Shown here: piece after piece, positions 26,088 through 34,539 of the stretch | Position numbering within the stretch: the first letter of the stretch is position 1 | Layout: the number at the start of each line of letters is the position of its first letter | Source: Geodermatophilus siccatus | Lineage (GTDB): Bacteria > Actinomycetota > Actinomycetes > Mycobacteriales > Geodermatophilaceae | Assembly (NCBI RefSeq): GCF_900103785.1 | Contig: NZ_FNHE01000005.1 | Location: 233,688-297,687 of the forward strand | DNA length: 64,000 nucleotides | Reading direction: 5' to 3' | Position numbers and translations under genes: made by a program | Notes under the pieces: generated by a model | Database searches by the model: none | Told to the model about the DNA's origin: nothing | What the model saw: only the letters and a program-made list of their open reading frames with translations

Positions 26088-26935
26088 GCCCCCGGCTCAT
26101 CAGCGGCGTCGCCGACCTGCACGTGCACGGGGCCCCGAGCCTCGTGCCGCGGCACGGCCTCGACCACGAGGTCGTCGGCGCGCACGCGCAGGTCGGGGTG
26201 GACCTCGCCGTCCTCAAGGCGCACGAGGGGTCGACGGCGGAGCGGGCGGCGCTCGCCCGCGAGCGGGCGGGGACCGGCGGCGTCCAGGTCCTGGGCGGCA
26301 TCGTGCTCAACTCGCCGGTCGGCGGGGCCAACCCCGACGCGGTGGAGGTGGCCGCCCGGCTCGGCGGGCGCGTGGTGTGGATGCCGACGGTCTCCGCACC
26401 CGCGCACGTCGCGTCGGCGGCCCGCCCCGAGCTGTCGGTGCACCGGACGCTGTCCTTCCGGCAGGTCGACGTCCTGGGCGCGGACGGCGCGCTGCTGCCC
26501 GCGTGGCAGGAGGTGCTCGACGTGGTCGCAGCAGCCGACCTGGTGCTGGCCTCGGGCCACCTCACCTGCGCGGAGGCGCTGGTGCTCTTCCGCGCCGCCC
26601 GCACCGCCGGGGTGCGCCGGATGCTGCTCAACCACCCGCGCATGCCGTTCCTGCGGTGGGACGACGCCGCCGCGCCGGAGCTCGCCCGGCTCGGCGTGGT
26701 GCTGGAGCTGGGCATCCTGCCCGATCTCCTCACCCCCGACGGGCCGCGGTCGACCACGCTCGGCGAGGTCTACCCGCACGACCAGCTGGCCTTCGGCGGC
26801 GACCTCGGCCACGCGGACCACCCGACGATGGCCGAGGCGCTGCCCGGCTGGCTGGCCGAGCTGGAGACCTGCCTGGGCGAGGCGGGCACCGAGCGGGCGC
26901 TCACCACCGTCGGCCGCGAGCTGGTGCTGCGGTGA
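26084..26935 (+). CDS. DUF6282-like metal-dependent hydrolase
   Basis: 283 residues. The opening GVADLHVHGAPS carries the HxH metal motif of the amidohydrolase fold. Later candidate ligands are the lysine/histidine in VLKAHEGS, SGHLTCAEAL, LLNHPRMPFL and the aspartate in FGGDLGHADHPT. This arrangement matches DUF6282 proteins as I remember them. It could open a lactone or hydrolyse an amide/ester on the imported compound. GTGA overlaps on both sides tie it into the operon. Confidence 0.75.
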   Translation: MSPRLISGVADLHVHGAPSLVPRHGLDHEVVGAHAQVGVDLAVLKAHEGSTAERAALARERAGTGGVQVLGGIVLNSPVGGANPDAVEVAARLGGRVVWMPTVSAPAHVASAARPELSVHRTLSFRQVDVLGADGALLPAWQEVLDVVAAADLVLASGHLTCAEALVLFRAARTAGVRRMLLNHPRMPFLRWDDAAAPELARLGVVLELGILPDLLTPDGPRSTTLGEVYPHDQLAFGGDLGHADHPTMAEALPGWLAELETCLGEAGTERALTTVGRELVLR

Positions 26936-29094
26936 TCCGGGTCGCGCTCCTGCCGGGGGACGGCGTCGGCGCCGAGGTGCTCGACGGGCCGACGCGGCTG
27001 CTGCAGCGGCTGGCCGCCGACGGCGCGGTCGAGGTGACCGGGCCGTGGCCGGTCGGCGCCCGGGCCGCGGCGGCGACCGGCGACGTCCTGCCCGAGGAGA
27101 CGCTGGCCGCCTGCGACGCCGCCGACGCGCTGCTGCTCGGCGCGGTGGGGGAGGACCCACGCGTGCCGGCCGAGGTGTGCCCGCGCCCGGAGGTCGCCCT
27201 GCACCGGCTGCGGGAGCGCTACGACCTGCGCGTGTCGGTGCGCGGCATCCCGTTCCCCGACGGGCGGGAGCTCACCGTCGTCCGCAACCTCGCCGGCGGC
27301 TCCTACGGCGGTGCCGACGACCGCCTGTTCCGGCCCGACGGCAGCGAGGCCGCCGACGTGCTGCGGCTGACCCGGGAGCGGGTGGCCGAGGTGGTGCACC
27401 TGGCCTGCGACGAGCTCGAGCGGCGGGGCGGTGGACGGCTGGTGTCGGTGGACAAGGCCAACCTCTACGCCACCGGCCGGCTGTGGCGGCAGGTCGCCAC
27501 CGAGGTCACCCGCGAGCGCGGCGTCGCCGTCGAGCACCGCTACGTCGACCGGGCGGCCTACGAGCTGGGTGCCGGGGCCGAGGTCCCCGACGTCCTGGTG
27601 ACCGAGGGGCTGCTCGGCGACGTCCTGTCCGACCTCGCCGCGGGCCGGGCTGGCTCCCCGGCGCTGTGCGGCTCGGCCTCGGTCCACCCGGGGGAGCCGG
27701 TGCGCGGCCGGTGCGCCGGGCTGTTCGAGCCGGCGCACGGGTCGGCGCCGCGGCGGGCGCTGCGCGACCAGGTCGACCCGCTCGGGGGCTTCCTCGCGCT
27801 GGCCGCCCTGCTCCGGCACTTCCCGGCCACCCGGGAGCTCGGCGAGCGGGTGCGGGCCGCGGTCGACACCGTGCTGCGGTCGGGCCCGTGGACCTACGAC
27901 CTGGCCCCGGAGGGGATCCCGCCGGCGTCGACCACCGCGGTCGCCGACGCGGTGCTGGCGGCCTTCGACGCCGGCGACGCGGCGACCGCCCCCGGAGCCG
28001 TCGTCGAGGAGCCCGACGTGCGCGTGCCGGCCGACGTCCTCGGGACGTGGACGGTCGACGTGCTCGAGGCCGTCGGCGTCCGGCCGGCCCACGCCCGCGA
28101 CGTCGCCCACGTGCTCGGCTACGCCGACCTGTCGGGCATCGACTCGCACGGCATCGCCCGGCTGCCCGCCTACGTCGGCGCGATCGGCAACGGCGTCATC
28201 GCGGTCGACGGGGAGCCGAGCGTGCACTCCGACGGCGGCGCGGTGGCGCTGGTCGACGGCCACGACCTGCTCGGCCACCCGGTCACCACGCTCGCGTTCG
28301 ACGAGGCGGTCCAGCGGGCGCGGCGGTACGGCGTCGGCTGGGTCGACGTGCGCAGGAGCAGCCACCACGGCGCCAGCGGCTCCTACGTGTACGACGCGGC
28401 GAGGCTCGGGCTGGTCGGGCTCGCCGCGACCAACACCGGGCCGATCGTCGCGCCCACGGGGGCCGCCCGCCCGTACCTGGGCACCAACCCGCTGGCGCTC
28501 GGGATGCCGGTGGCCGGCGAGGAGCCGATGGTCTTCGACATGGCGACCTCCGCGGTCGCCGGCGGCAAGTTCGAGATCGCCCTGCGCCTGGGCAAGCCGG
28601 TGCCGCCCGGCTGGGGCGTGGACGCCGAGGGCCGGCCGACGACCGACCCGGCCGCGGTCTACCCGGGCAGGGGCGCGCTGCTGCCGCTGGGCAGCGACCG
28701 CGAGCGGTCCAGCCACAAGGGCTACGGGCTGGGTCTGCTGGTCGAGCTCCTCACCGCGGTCCTGGCCGGTGGGCCGACGGGGCCCGGGGTGGGCAACCTG
28801 ACGTTCCGGTCCGGCGCCCGGCCGCCGCGGACCAGCCACCTGGTCGTCGTCCTCGACCCGGCGCGGCTGGGCGACCCGGCGGCCATCAGCAGCGGGGCCG
28901 CCCGGCTGCTCGCCGGGCTGCGGGCGCTGGCGCCGGTGGACCCCGACCTCCCCGTGCGGACGCCGGGACAGCGGGCCGCCGCCGAGCGGGCGCTGCGCCG
29001 GGCGCACGGGATCCCGCTGGACGCCGAGACGCACCGGGCGCTGCAGGCGCTGGCCGGGCAGCTGGGCCGCCCGCTGGGAGCCGCGCGTGGCTGA
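26932..29094 (+). CDS. Fused isopropylmalate-dehydrogenase-type / LDH2-type (malate/lactate) dehydrogenase
   Basis: 720 residues in one open frame. Residues 1-345 form an isocitrate/isopropylmalate dehydrogenase domain: VDKANLYATGRLWR (Lys175), YVDRAAYEL, VTEGLLGDVLSD (Asp230/234) and LFEPAHGSAP. Residues from about 363 form an LDH2/malate dehydrogenase-2 domain: SHGIARLPAYV (His406), SSHHGASGSYVYDAA, FDMATSAVAGGKFEIA and HKGYGLGLLVELL. A 15-20 residue Ala/Gly/Glu linker joins them. An internal GTG at 28018, six bases after gaggag, could also give the second domain alone. The N-terminal type decarboxylates 2-hydroxy-dicarboxylates with NAD; the second oxidises 2-hydroxyacids. The pair suggests successive steps on one substrate. 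Confidence 0.88.
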   Translation: MIRVALLPGDGVGAEVLDGPTRLLQRLAADGAVEVTGPWPVGARAAAATGDVLPEETLAACDAADALLLGAVGEDPRVPAEVCPRPEVALHRLRERYDLRVSVRGIPFPDGRELTVVRNLAGGSYGGADDRLFRPDGSEAADVLRLTRERVAEVVHLACDELERRGGGRLVSVDKANLYATGRLWRQVATEVTRERGVAVEHRYVDRAAYELGAGAEVPDVLVTEGLLGDVLSDLAAGRAGSPALCGSASVHPGEPVRGRCAGLFEPAHGSAPRRALRDQVDPLGGFLALAALLRHFPATRELGERVRAAVDTVLRSGPWTYDLAPEGIPPASTTAVADAVLAAFDAGDAATAPGAVVEEPDVRVPADVLGTWTVDVLEAVGVRPAHARDVAHVLGYADLSGIDSHGIARLPAYVGAIGNGVIAVDGEPSVHSDGGAVALVDGHDLLGHPVTTLAFDEAVQRARRYGVGWVDVRRSSHHGASGSYVYDAARLGLVGLAATNTGPIVAPTGAARPYLGTNPLALGMPVAGEEPMVFDMATSAVAGGKFEIALRLGKPVPPGWGVDAEGRPTTDPAAVYPGRGALLPLGSDRERSSHKGYGLGLLVELLTAVLAGGPTGPGVGNLTFRSGARPPRTSHLVVVLDPARLGDPAAISSGAARLLAGLRALAPVDPDLPVRTPGQRAAAERALRRAHGIPLDAETHRALQALAGQLGRPLGAARG

Positions 29095-30418
29095 CCCGGC
29101 CGGGGAGGCCGACGGCGACCCGGTCGAACCCGGCCGGCGCCGCGCGGCCGGGGTCCGGCGCGCCCGGTCCCCGGCCGCGGTGGGCGCCGTGCTCCGGGCG
29201 GTGGCCGTCTCGGTGCTCGGCGTGCTGCCGGCCTTCCTCGTCGGTGCACTGGCGGTGCAGATCCGCGCCGACCTCGACGTCGGCCTCGGCCTGTTCGGCC
29301 TGGCCGCGGCGACGCTGTTCACCGTCTCCGGCTGCCTGGCCCGCCCCGGCGGCCGGCTGGTGCAGCGGCTCGGGTCGCGCCGGGGTGCCGCCCTGGCCGC
29401 GGCGCTGGCCACGACCTCGCTCACCGTCATCGCCCTCGCCGACTCACCGGCCGCGCTGGTCGCCGGGCTGGCCGTCGGCGGCCTGGGCAACGCCGTGGCC
29501 CAGCCGTCGGCCAACGCGGGGGTCTCCGAGCTGGTCACCGAGCACCGGCTCGGCGTCGCCTTCGGCATCAAGCAGTCCTCGATCCCCGCGGCGACGCTGC
29601 TCGGCGGCCTCGCCGTCCCCGGGGTGGCACTGGTCTTCGGCTGGCGGTGGGCGGTCGCCGGCGCCGTCGGTCTCGCCGTCGTCCTGCTGCTGGCCTCGCT
29701 GGCCGGCGGCCGGGACGCCGGGCGGAGGGCCGGCCCGGCGCGCGCCCCCGCCGCCCGGGCGCCGGACAAGGGACTGCCCCGCGGCGGCCTGGTGGTGCTC
29801 ACCGCCGGCGGGTTCCTCGGCTCGGCCGCGGCCACCCCGACCGGGGTCTTCCTCGTCGACTCCGCGGTCGCGGCGGGGATGGGCGCGGGCGCGGCCGGGC
29901 TGCTGTTCGCGGCCTGCTCGGTGCTGGGGCTCGTCGTCCGGATCGGCTTCGGGTGGTGGGTCGACCGGCACCCCGGGCGCAGCGCCTACCTGTTCATCGC
30001 CAACCTGCTCGCGCTCGGCACCCTGGGCTACGCCCTGCTGGCCTCGGGCTCGGTGCCGGCCTCCGTCGCCGGCGGGGTGCTGGCCTACGGCGCCGGCTGG
30101 GCGTGGACCGGGCTGTTCCACTTCACGGTCATCCGCGACAACCGGGGCGCCGCCGCGTCGGTCACCGGCTTCGTGCAGACCGGGCTGTCGCTGGGAGCCG
30201 CCACCGGGCCGCTGCTGTTCGGCTTCGTCGCCCAGGCCTCCTACTCGGCCGCCTGGCTCACGACCGCCGCCCTCAGCCTCGCCGGTGCCGTCACGGTGCG
30301 GGTCAGCCGCCGGATGGTGCGCCGCTCGCGCGGGCTGCCGGTGGGCGGGCGCCGGCCGCTCCGCTCCGCCCGCAGGCACCCGCCCGTCCCGTCCCCCGAG
30401 GAGGAGATGCACCGATGA
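29087..30418 (+). CDS. MFS transporter
   Basis: 443 residues, 12 membrane segments with charged ends. The first helix block LRAVAVSVLGVLPAFLVGAL and the AFGIKQSSIPAATLLGG segment closely resemble the MFS protein at 33271-34497, so the two are paralogues. GTG 29087 lies inside the fusion gene (8-base overlap) and the stop overlaps the RraA-like gene by ATGA. It may export a product or import a second organic acid. Confidence 0.88.
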   Translation: MADPAGEADGDPVEPGRRRAAGVRRARSPAAVGAVLRAVAVSVLGVLPAFLVGALAVQIRADLDVGLGLFGLAAATLFTVSGCLARPGGRLVQRLGSRRGAALAAALATTSLTVIALADSPAALVAGLAVGGLGNAVAQPSANAGVSELVTEHRLGVAFGIKQSSIPAATLLGGLAVPGVALVFGWRWAVAGAVGLAVVLLLASLAGGRDAGRRAGPARAPAARAPDKGLPRGGLVVLTAGGFLGSAAATPTGVFLVDSAVAAGMGAGAAGLLFAACSVLGLVVRIGFGWWVDRHPGRSAYLFIANLLALGTLGYALLASGSVPASVAGGVLAYGAGWAWTGLFHFTVIRDNRGAAASVTGFVQTGLSLGAATGPLLFGFVAQASYSAAWLTTAALSLAGAVTVRVSRRMVRRSRGLPVGGRRPLRSARRHPPVPSPEEEMHR

Positions 30419-31098
30419 GCACCTGCCGGCTGCACCCGCGCGGCCCGAGCCCCGACCCGGCCCTGCTGGACCGGTGCCGGGCCCTGCCGACGAGCACCCT
30501 GTCCGACAGCATGGAGCGCACCGGCGGCGTCTGCGGCGTGCACCCGGTGCCGGGCGGGCGGTGGCCACGGGTCGCCGGCCCCGCGCTGACCGTGCGCACC
30601 CGCCCCGGCGACAACCTCGTCGTGCACCGGGCCCTCGACCTCGCCGAGCCCGGCGACGTGCTCGTCGTCGACGCCGGCGGCACCCTCGACCGGGCCGTGC
30701 TCGGCGAGCTCATGGCCCGCTGGGCCACGGCCCGGGGGCTGGCCGCGCTGGTCGTCGACGGCGCCGTCCGCGACGTCGAGGGGCTGGCGGCGGGCCCGCT
30801 GCCGGTCCTCGCCCGCGGGATCAACCACCTCGGCCCCTACAAGGTCGGTCCGGGGGAGATCGGCGGCCCGGTGCACGCCGGCGGCACGGTCGTCCGCTCC
30901 GGCGACGTGGTGGTCGCCGACGCCGACGGGGTCGTGGTGGTGCCGCGCGAGCGCCTGGCCGAGGTGGTCGCGGCGGGCGAGCGGCAGCTGCGCGCCGAGG
31001 AGGCCGTGCTCGCCGACATCGCGGCCGGCACCTGGGACCGGTCGTGGGTGCTCGCCGCGCTGACCGAGGTGCCGGTCGGCGGGGAGGTGCGCCCGTGA
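30415..31098 (+). CDS. RraA-like protein (HMG/CHA aldolase-type fold)
   Basis: 227 residues. The family core is clear: GGTLDRAVLGELMARWA, then GLAALVVDGAVRDVEGL (the G-x-DG-x2-RD motif), GINHLGPYKVGPGEIGGPV and DVVVADADGVVVVPRE. Members include RraA RNase regulators and 4-hydroxy-4-methyl-2-oxoglutarate/oxaloacetate aldolases. In this catabolic operon an aldolase or decarboxylase role on an oxo-dicarboxylate is more likely than RNase control. ATG 30415 follows gaggaggag. Confidence 0.85.
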   Translation: MSTCRLHPRGPSPDPALLDRCRALPTSTLSDSMERTGGVCGVHPVPGGRWPRVAGPALTVRTRPGDNLVVHRALDLAEPGDVLVVDAGGTLDRAVLGELMARWATARGLAALVVDGAVRDVEGLAAGPLPVLARGINHLGPYKVGPGEIGGPVHAGGTVVRSGDVVVADADGVVVVPRERLAEVVAAGERQLRAEEAVLADIAAGTWDRSWVLAALTEVPVGGEVRP

Positions 31099-31973
31099 CC
31101 CGGTGGGGGCTGGTCGGCTTCGGCGAGGCCGGCCGGGTCATCGGCGGCGCGCTGGCCGCTTCCGGGGCCGACCTGGCGGTGCACGACCGGCTGCTCGCCG
31201 ACCCGGACCGCGGCCCGGAGCTGGCCCAGGCGGTCCGCGCGGCCGGGGCACGGCCCGTCGCCGACGTCGCGGGGCTCGCCGACCGCGACGTGGTCCTGTC
31301 GCTGGTCACCCCGGCCACCGCGCTGGCCGCGGCCGAGGGGTTCGCGGCCTCAGCCCGGGACGGCGTCCTCTACGTCGACCTGAACTCCACGGCGCCGCGG
31401 GTCAAGGAGGCGGTGGCCGCCGCGCTGCCCGCCGCCCGCGTCGTCGACGGGGTGATGACCGGCGGCGGCATCCGGCTCGACGGCCGCCGCATCCCGATCT
31501 CCCTGGCCGGGCCGGACGCCGGCGAGGCGGGCCGGCTGCTGTGCGGCGCCGGCCTCAGCGCGGCCGTCGTCGGCGAGCGGGTGGGCGCCGCCGCGGCGCT
31601 GAAGATGCTGCGCAGCGTCGTGGTCAAGGGCCTCGAGGGGCTGTGGACCGAGGCGCTCCTGGCGGCGGCGGAGCTCGACGTCGTGGAGCCGCTGCTCGCC
31701 ATGGTCGAGGAGACGCTGGACCGCTGGCCGACCCGCGACTTCGCCACGATGCTCGTCACCACCCACGTCGGGCACGCCGGCCGCCGGCAGGTCGAGGCGC
31801 GGATGGTGCGCGACACCGTGGCCGGCACGGGGGTGGAGCCGCTGATGTCGGCCGCGCTGGTGGCCCGCCAGGAGCGCACCGCGCGCGAGCTGGAGCAGGC
31901 CGGACGGCGGCCGGGGGAGGTGCCGCCGACCCTGGCCGAGGCCTTGGAGGTGCTGCGCTCCCTGCCCGGCTGA
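31095..31973 (+). CDS. NAD(P)-binding beta-hydroxyacid dehydrogenase-like protein (DUF1932)
   Basis: 292 residues. An N-terminal Rossmann fold starts WGLVGFGEAGRVIGGAL and continues with LSLVTPATALAAA and YVDLNSTAPRVKEAV, as in the 6-phosphogluconate/3-hydroxyisobutyrate dehydrogenase superfamily. The MTGGGIRLDGRRIPISLAGP segment and the catalytic-lysine helix ALKMLRSVVVKGLEGLWTEA follow; the C-terminal part is of the DUF1932 type. GTGA overlap with the RraA-like gene; last gene of the TRAP operon. Confidence 0.87.
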   Translation: MTRWGLVGFGEAGRVIGGALAASGADLAVHDRLLADPDRGPELAQAVRAAGARPVADVAGLADRDVVLSLVTPATALAAAEGFAASARDGVLYVDLNSTAPRVKEAVAAALPAARVVDGVMTGGGIRLDGRRIPISLAGPDAGEAGRLLCGAGLSAAVVGERVGAAAALKMLRSVVVKGLEGLWTEALLAAAELDVVEPLLAMVEETLDRWPTRDFATMLVTTHVGHAGRRQVEARMVRDTVAGTGVEPLMSAALVARQERTARELEQAGRRPGEVPPTLAEALEVLRSLPG

Positions 31974-32041
31974 ACCGAACTGTCGGACCCTCCGGGCAAG
32001 GTGGCGGTGGCATGCCACACGCACTCCGGGGAGGGAATGCC

Positions 32042-32479
32042 GTGAAACTCGAGCCCCGGGCCGCCGACCTCGACCTCGCCGACTTCGAGACCGCCCTGCT
32101 GCGGGCCGCGGTCGGCGACTACTCCGCCGAGGCGGCGGTCCTCCTGCTGGCCAACGCCGGCCACTGGCTGCCGCAGCTGCAGGCGGCGGGCCTGGTGTGC
32201 CTGCTCGACGACGTCGACGGCGAGGGGCTCTGGGCGCAGGTCGCCTGGCCCGAGGTCGACGCCGCGCTGCGCGCCGGCACCATCGGCGGCAACGGGAGCC
32301 AGCTGCGCCTGCTGCGCGCCGCCGCCTCGCTCGCCGACGGGCAGCCGGTCGACCTGAGCGACCTCGCCGCCGGCCTCGACCGCGCCGCCCTCGCGCTGCT
32401 GCTGGCCGCCGTCGCCCACGCCGGGGGCAGCCACGGCGACGACCAGCCGCCGCTGGCTGCCTGGCCCGTGCGCGCCTGA
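32042..32479 (+). CDS. Hypothetical protein
   Basis: 145 residues from GTG 32042 with ggggaggg nine bases upstream. Soluble, acidic, mostly helical (ADFETALLRAAVGDYSAEAAV, LLLANAGHWLPQL, RAALALLLAAVAHAGG). No known family recognised. The ribosome site and codon use support a real gene. It sits between the TRAP operon and a beta-lactamase-fold hydrolase, 68 bases after the former. Confidence 0.7.
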   Translation: MKLEPRAADLDLADFETALLRAAVGDYSAEAAVLLLANAGHWLPQLQAAGLVCLLDDVDGEGLWAQVAWPEVDAALRAGTIGGNGSQLRLLRAAASLADGQPVDLSDLAAGLDRAALALLLAAVAHAGGSHGDDQPPLAAWPVRA

Positions 32480-32553
32480 CCCTGCCGCGCCCGGCCGTCT
32501 CCCCACGGCGAACACGGGCGCGGGACACCCGTGCGCCGGTCCAGGATCGGCAC

Positions 32554-33249
32554 GTGGACGTCGTCGAGGTGGTCCCGGGCCTGCACCTGCTGCGGCTGCC
32601 CGTCGCCAACGCCTGGCTGTGGCGCGAGGCCGACGGCGCCACGCTGGTCGACACCGGCCCGCCCGGCAGCGGCCCGGCGGTCGCCGCGGCCCTGCGGTCC
32701 CTCGGTCTGCGGCGGGAGGACGTGCGCCGCGTCGTGCTGACCCACTCCCACGACGACCACGCCGGCTCCGCGGCGGAGATCGCGTCCTGGGCCGGCGCCG
32801 AGGTCGTCGTGGGGCGCGCGGACGCCCCCGTCGTGCGGGGCGACGTCCCCGGACCCCCGCCGTCCTCCACCGCAGCCGAGCGGGCGCTGCACGCCGCCGT
32901 CGCCGCCGGCCTGCAGCCCGCGCCGGCCTGCCGGGTGGACCGGGAGGTCGACGACGGGGACGTCCTGGACCTCGCCGGCGGTGCGACGGTCCTCGGCCTG
33001 CCGGGCCACACCCCGGGCAGCATCGCCCTGCACCTGCCGCGGCACCGGGTGCTGATCACCGGCGACACCGCCGCCGAGCACCAGGGGCAGGCCATCCTGG
33101 GCCCCTTCAGCACCGACCGCGGCCAGGCGTGGGCGGACCTGCAGCGGCTCGCCGCGCTGGACGTCGCGGTCGCCTGCCCCGGCCATGGCGACCCCATCCG
33201 GCCCGACGCCGCCGCGGCACTCCGCCGGGCCACCGACCCCTTCGCCTGA
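32554..33249 (+). CDS. Metallo-beta-lactamase fold hydrolase
   Basis: 231 residues with all five MBL motifs: early aspartate in LVDTGPPGSG, THSHDDHAG (HxHxDH), GLPGHTPGSI, the bridging aspartate in ITGDTAAEH and a final histidine in CPGHGDPI. This is the glyoxalase II-like lineage that hydrolyses thioesters or lactones using two metal ions. GTG 32554 begins the conserved strand DVVEVVPGLHLLRLP. The substrate is unknown. Confidence 0.9.
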   Translation: MDVVEVVPGLHLLRLPVANAWLWREADGATLVDTGPPGSGPAVAAALRSLGLRREDVRRVVLTHSHDDHAGSAAEIASWAGAEVVVGRADAPVVRGDVPGPPPSSTAAERALHAAVAAGLQPAPACRVDREVDDGDVLDLAGGATVLGLPGHTPGSIALHLPRHRVLITGDTAAEHQGQAILGPFSTDRGQAWADLQRLAALDVAVACPGHGDPIRPDAAAALRRATDPFA

Positions 33250-33270
33250 CCGCCGGCCGGGACCGCGCCC

Positions 33271-34497
33271 TCAGGCCCGCGCGGCCGCCCGGCGCTGCCG
33301 GTGCGCGGCCACCAGCGCGGGGCGCTCGCGCAGCAGCAGGTGCCGGCCGAGCACGACGACCAGCCCCGCGACGACGGCGAGGGCGGCGGTCGCGGTCCAG
33401 GCCACGGCGTAGGAGCTCACCGAGAGCAGCCCGCCGAAGGCCAGCGGCCCGGCTGCTGCGCCCAGCCCCATGCCGCCCTGGGTGATCGACGTCGCCTGGG
33501 CGGCCATGCCGTGGTGCATCCGGGTGACGGCGTAGGTCGACAGCCCGGCCCACGCCCAGCCGGTGCAGTAGCCGACCACCGCGCCGACGGCGATGAGCGC
33601 CTCGACGCCGGTGCCGAGCAGCGCGTAGGACAGCCCGCCCACCGACATCTGCGCGGCGACGACGAGCAGCCAGCGGGTGCGCACGCGGTCGGCCAGCCAC
33701 CCGACGAGCACCCGGGCCAGCGCTCCCACCCCGCTGGCCACCGCGGCGAGCACGCCGGCGGTCGCCGGGGCGATGCCGCCCGCGACGGCGGTGCTGACGG
33801 CGAAGGAGCCCAGCGCGTTGCCGGTGCCGGCACCGAGCGCCAGCCCGGCGGCGAGCACGTACAGCGGCGCGCGGCGGAACGGCCCGGCCGCCTCCGACGG
33901 CGGTGACGACGACCCGGCCGACCCCAGCCGCCGCGGACCCGGCACGGACAGGACGACGAGCAGCGCCAGGACCGCGCCCAGGCCGAACGCCGTCCGCCAG
34001 CCCAGCGGGATGGCGACCAGCGGGACCGCCACGCCGGCCAGCAGCGTCGACAGCGGGATCGCCGCCTGCTTGAGGCCGTAGGCCAGGCCCTGCCGCCCGG
34101 CGGACACCGAGCGCGCGATGAGGTCGTTGCTCGCCGGCTGCCCGATGCCGTTGCCCCACCCGGCGACGACGAGCGCGACGACGAGGACGGCGGGATCGCG
34201 AGCGGCCAGCGCGACGACGAGCATCGTGAGCGCCGCGGTGAGCCCGGAGAGCCGCACGACCCGGACGGTGCCGAGCGTGCGCACCAGCGTCCCGGCGGAG
34301 AGGGCCGACACCGCCGAGGTGGCGAAGAACGCGGCCACCAGCACGCCGAGCAGGGACGGGCCGACGTCGAGGTCGGCGCGCACCTGCACCCACAGCACGC
34401 CGACGAGGTAGGCCGGGAGCACGCCCGCGGTGGTCACCGTGACCGCCGCGGTCGCCGCGCGGGCCGGGCCCGCGGGCCGCCCCCGGCCGCTGCTCAC
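33271..34497 (-). CDS. MFS transporter, paralogue of the one in the TRAP operon
   Basis: 408 residues, 12 membrane segments. AATAAVTVTTAGVLPAYLVG and AYGLKQAAIPLSTLLAG mirror the matching segments of the MFS gene at 29087. GTG 34497 is the fourth GTG in a 14-bp tandem repeat and is reached only after the short stop-start steps described for that repeat. Located downstream of the lhgO-like gene, it probably carries a related hydroxy acid or oxo acid. Confidence 0.88.
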   Translation of the reverse strand: MSSGRGRPAGPARAATAAVTVTTAGVLPAYLVGVLWVQVRADLDVGPSLLGVLVAAFFATSAVSALSAGTLVRTLGTVRVVRLSGLTAALTMLVVALAARDPAVLVVALVVAGWGNGIGQPASNDLIARSVSAGRQGLAYGLKQAAIPLSTLLAGVAVPLVAIPLGWRTAFGLGAVLALLVVLSVPGPRRLGSAGSSSPPSEAAGPFRRAPLYVLAAGLALGAGTGNALGSFAVSTAVAGGIAPATAGVLAAVASGVGALARVLVGWLADRVRTRWLLVVAAQMSVGGLSYALLGTGVEALIAVGAVVGYCTGWAWAGLSTYAVTRMHHGMAAQATSITQGGMGLGAAAGPLAFGGLLSVSSYAVAWTATAALAVVAGLVVVLGRHLLLRERPALVAAHRQRRAAARA

Positions 34498-34539
34498 GAG
34501 GCCCTGCTCACGAGGCCCTGCTCACGAGGCGCTGCTCAC
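34490..34539 (-). repeat. 14-bp tandem repeat forming three 5-codon micro-ORFs between lhgO-like and MFS genes
   Basis: On the minus strand gtgagcagSgcctc repeats three times (S = c or g) and a fourth copy begins the MFS gene. The stop of the upstream gene is part of the first GTGA. Each copy reads GTG, four codons, TGA, and every TGA overlaps the next GTG: Met-Ser-Ser-Ala-Ser, Met-Ser-Arg-Ala-Ser twice, then the MFS start. The period of 14 shifts frame at each step. It looks like slippage duplication of an ordinary GTGA junction. Confidence 0.85.

Noticed and set aside
27045-31098. Very long plus-strand frames overlapping the TRAP operon genes
   Set aside because: These are third-position GC artefacts; the overlapping real genes carry full domain signatures and stop-start junctions.
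34490-34539. CRISPR-like short repeats
   Set aside because: Units are directly adjacent with no spacers and are explained by duplication of a GTGA junction.
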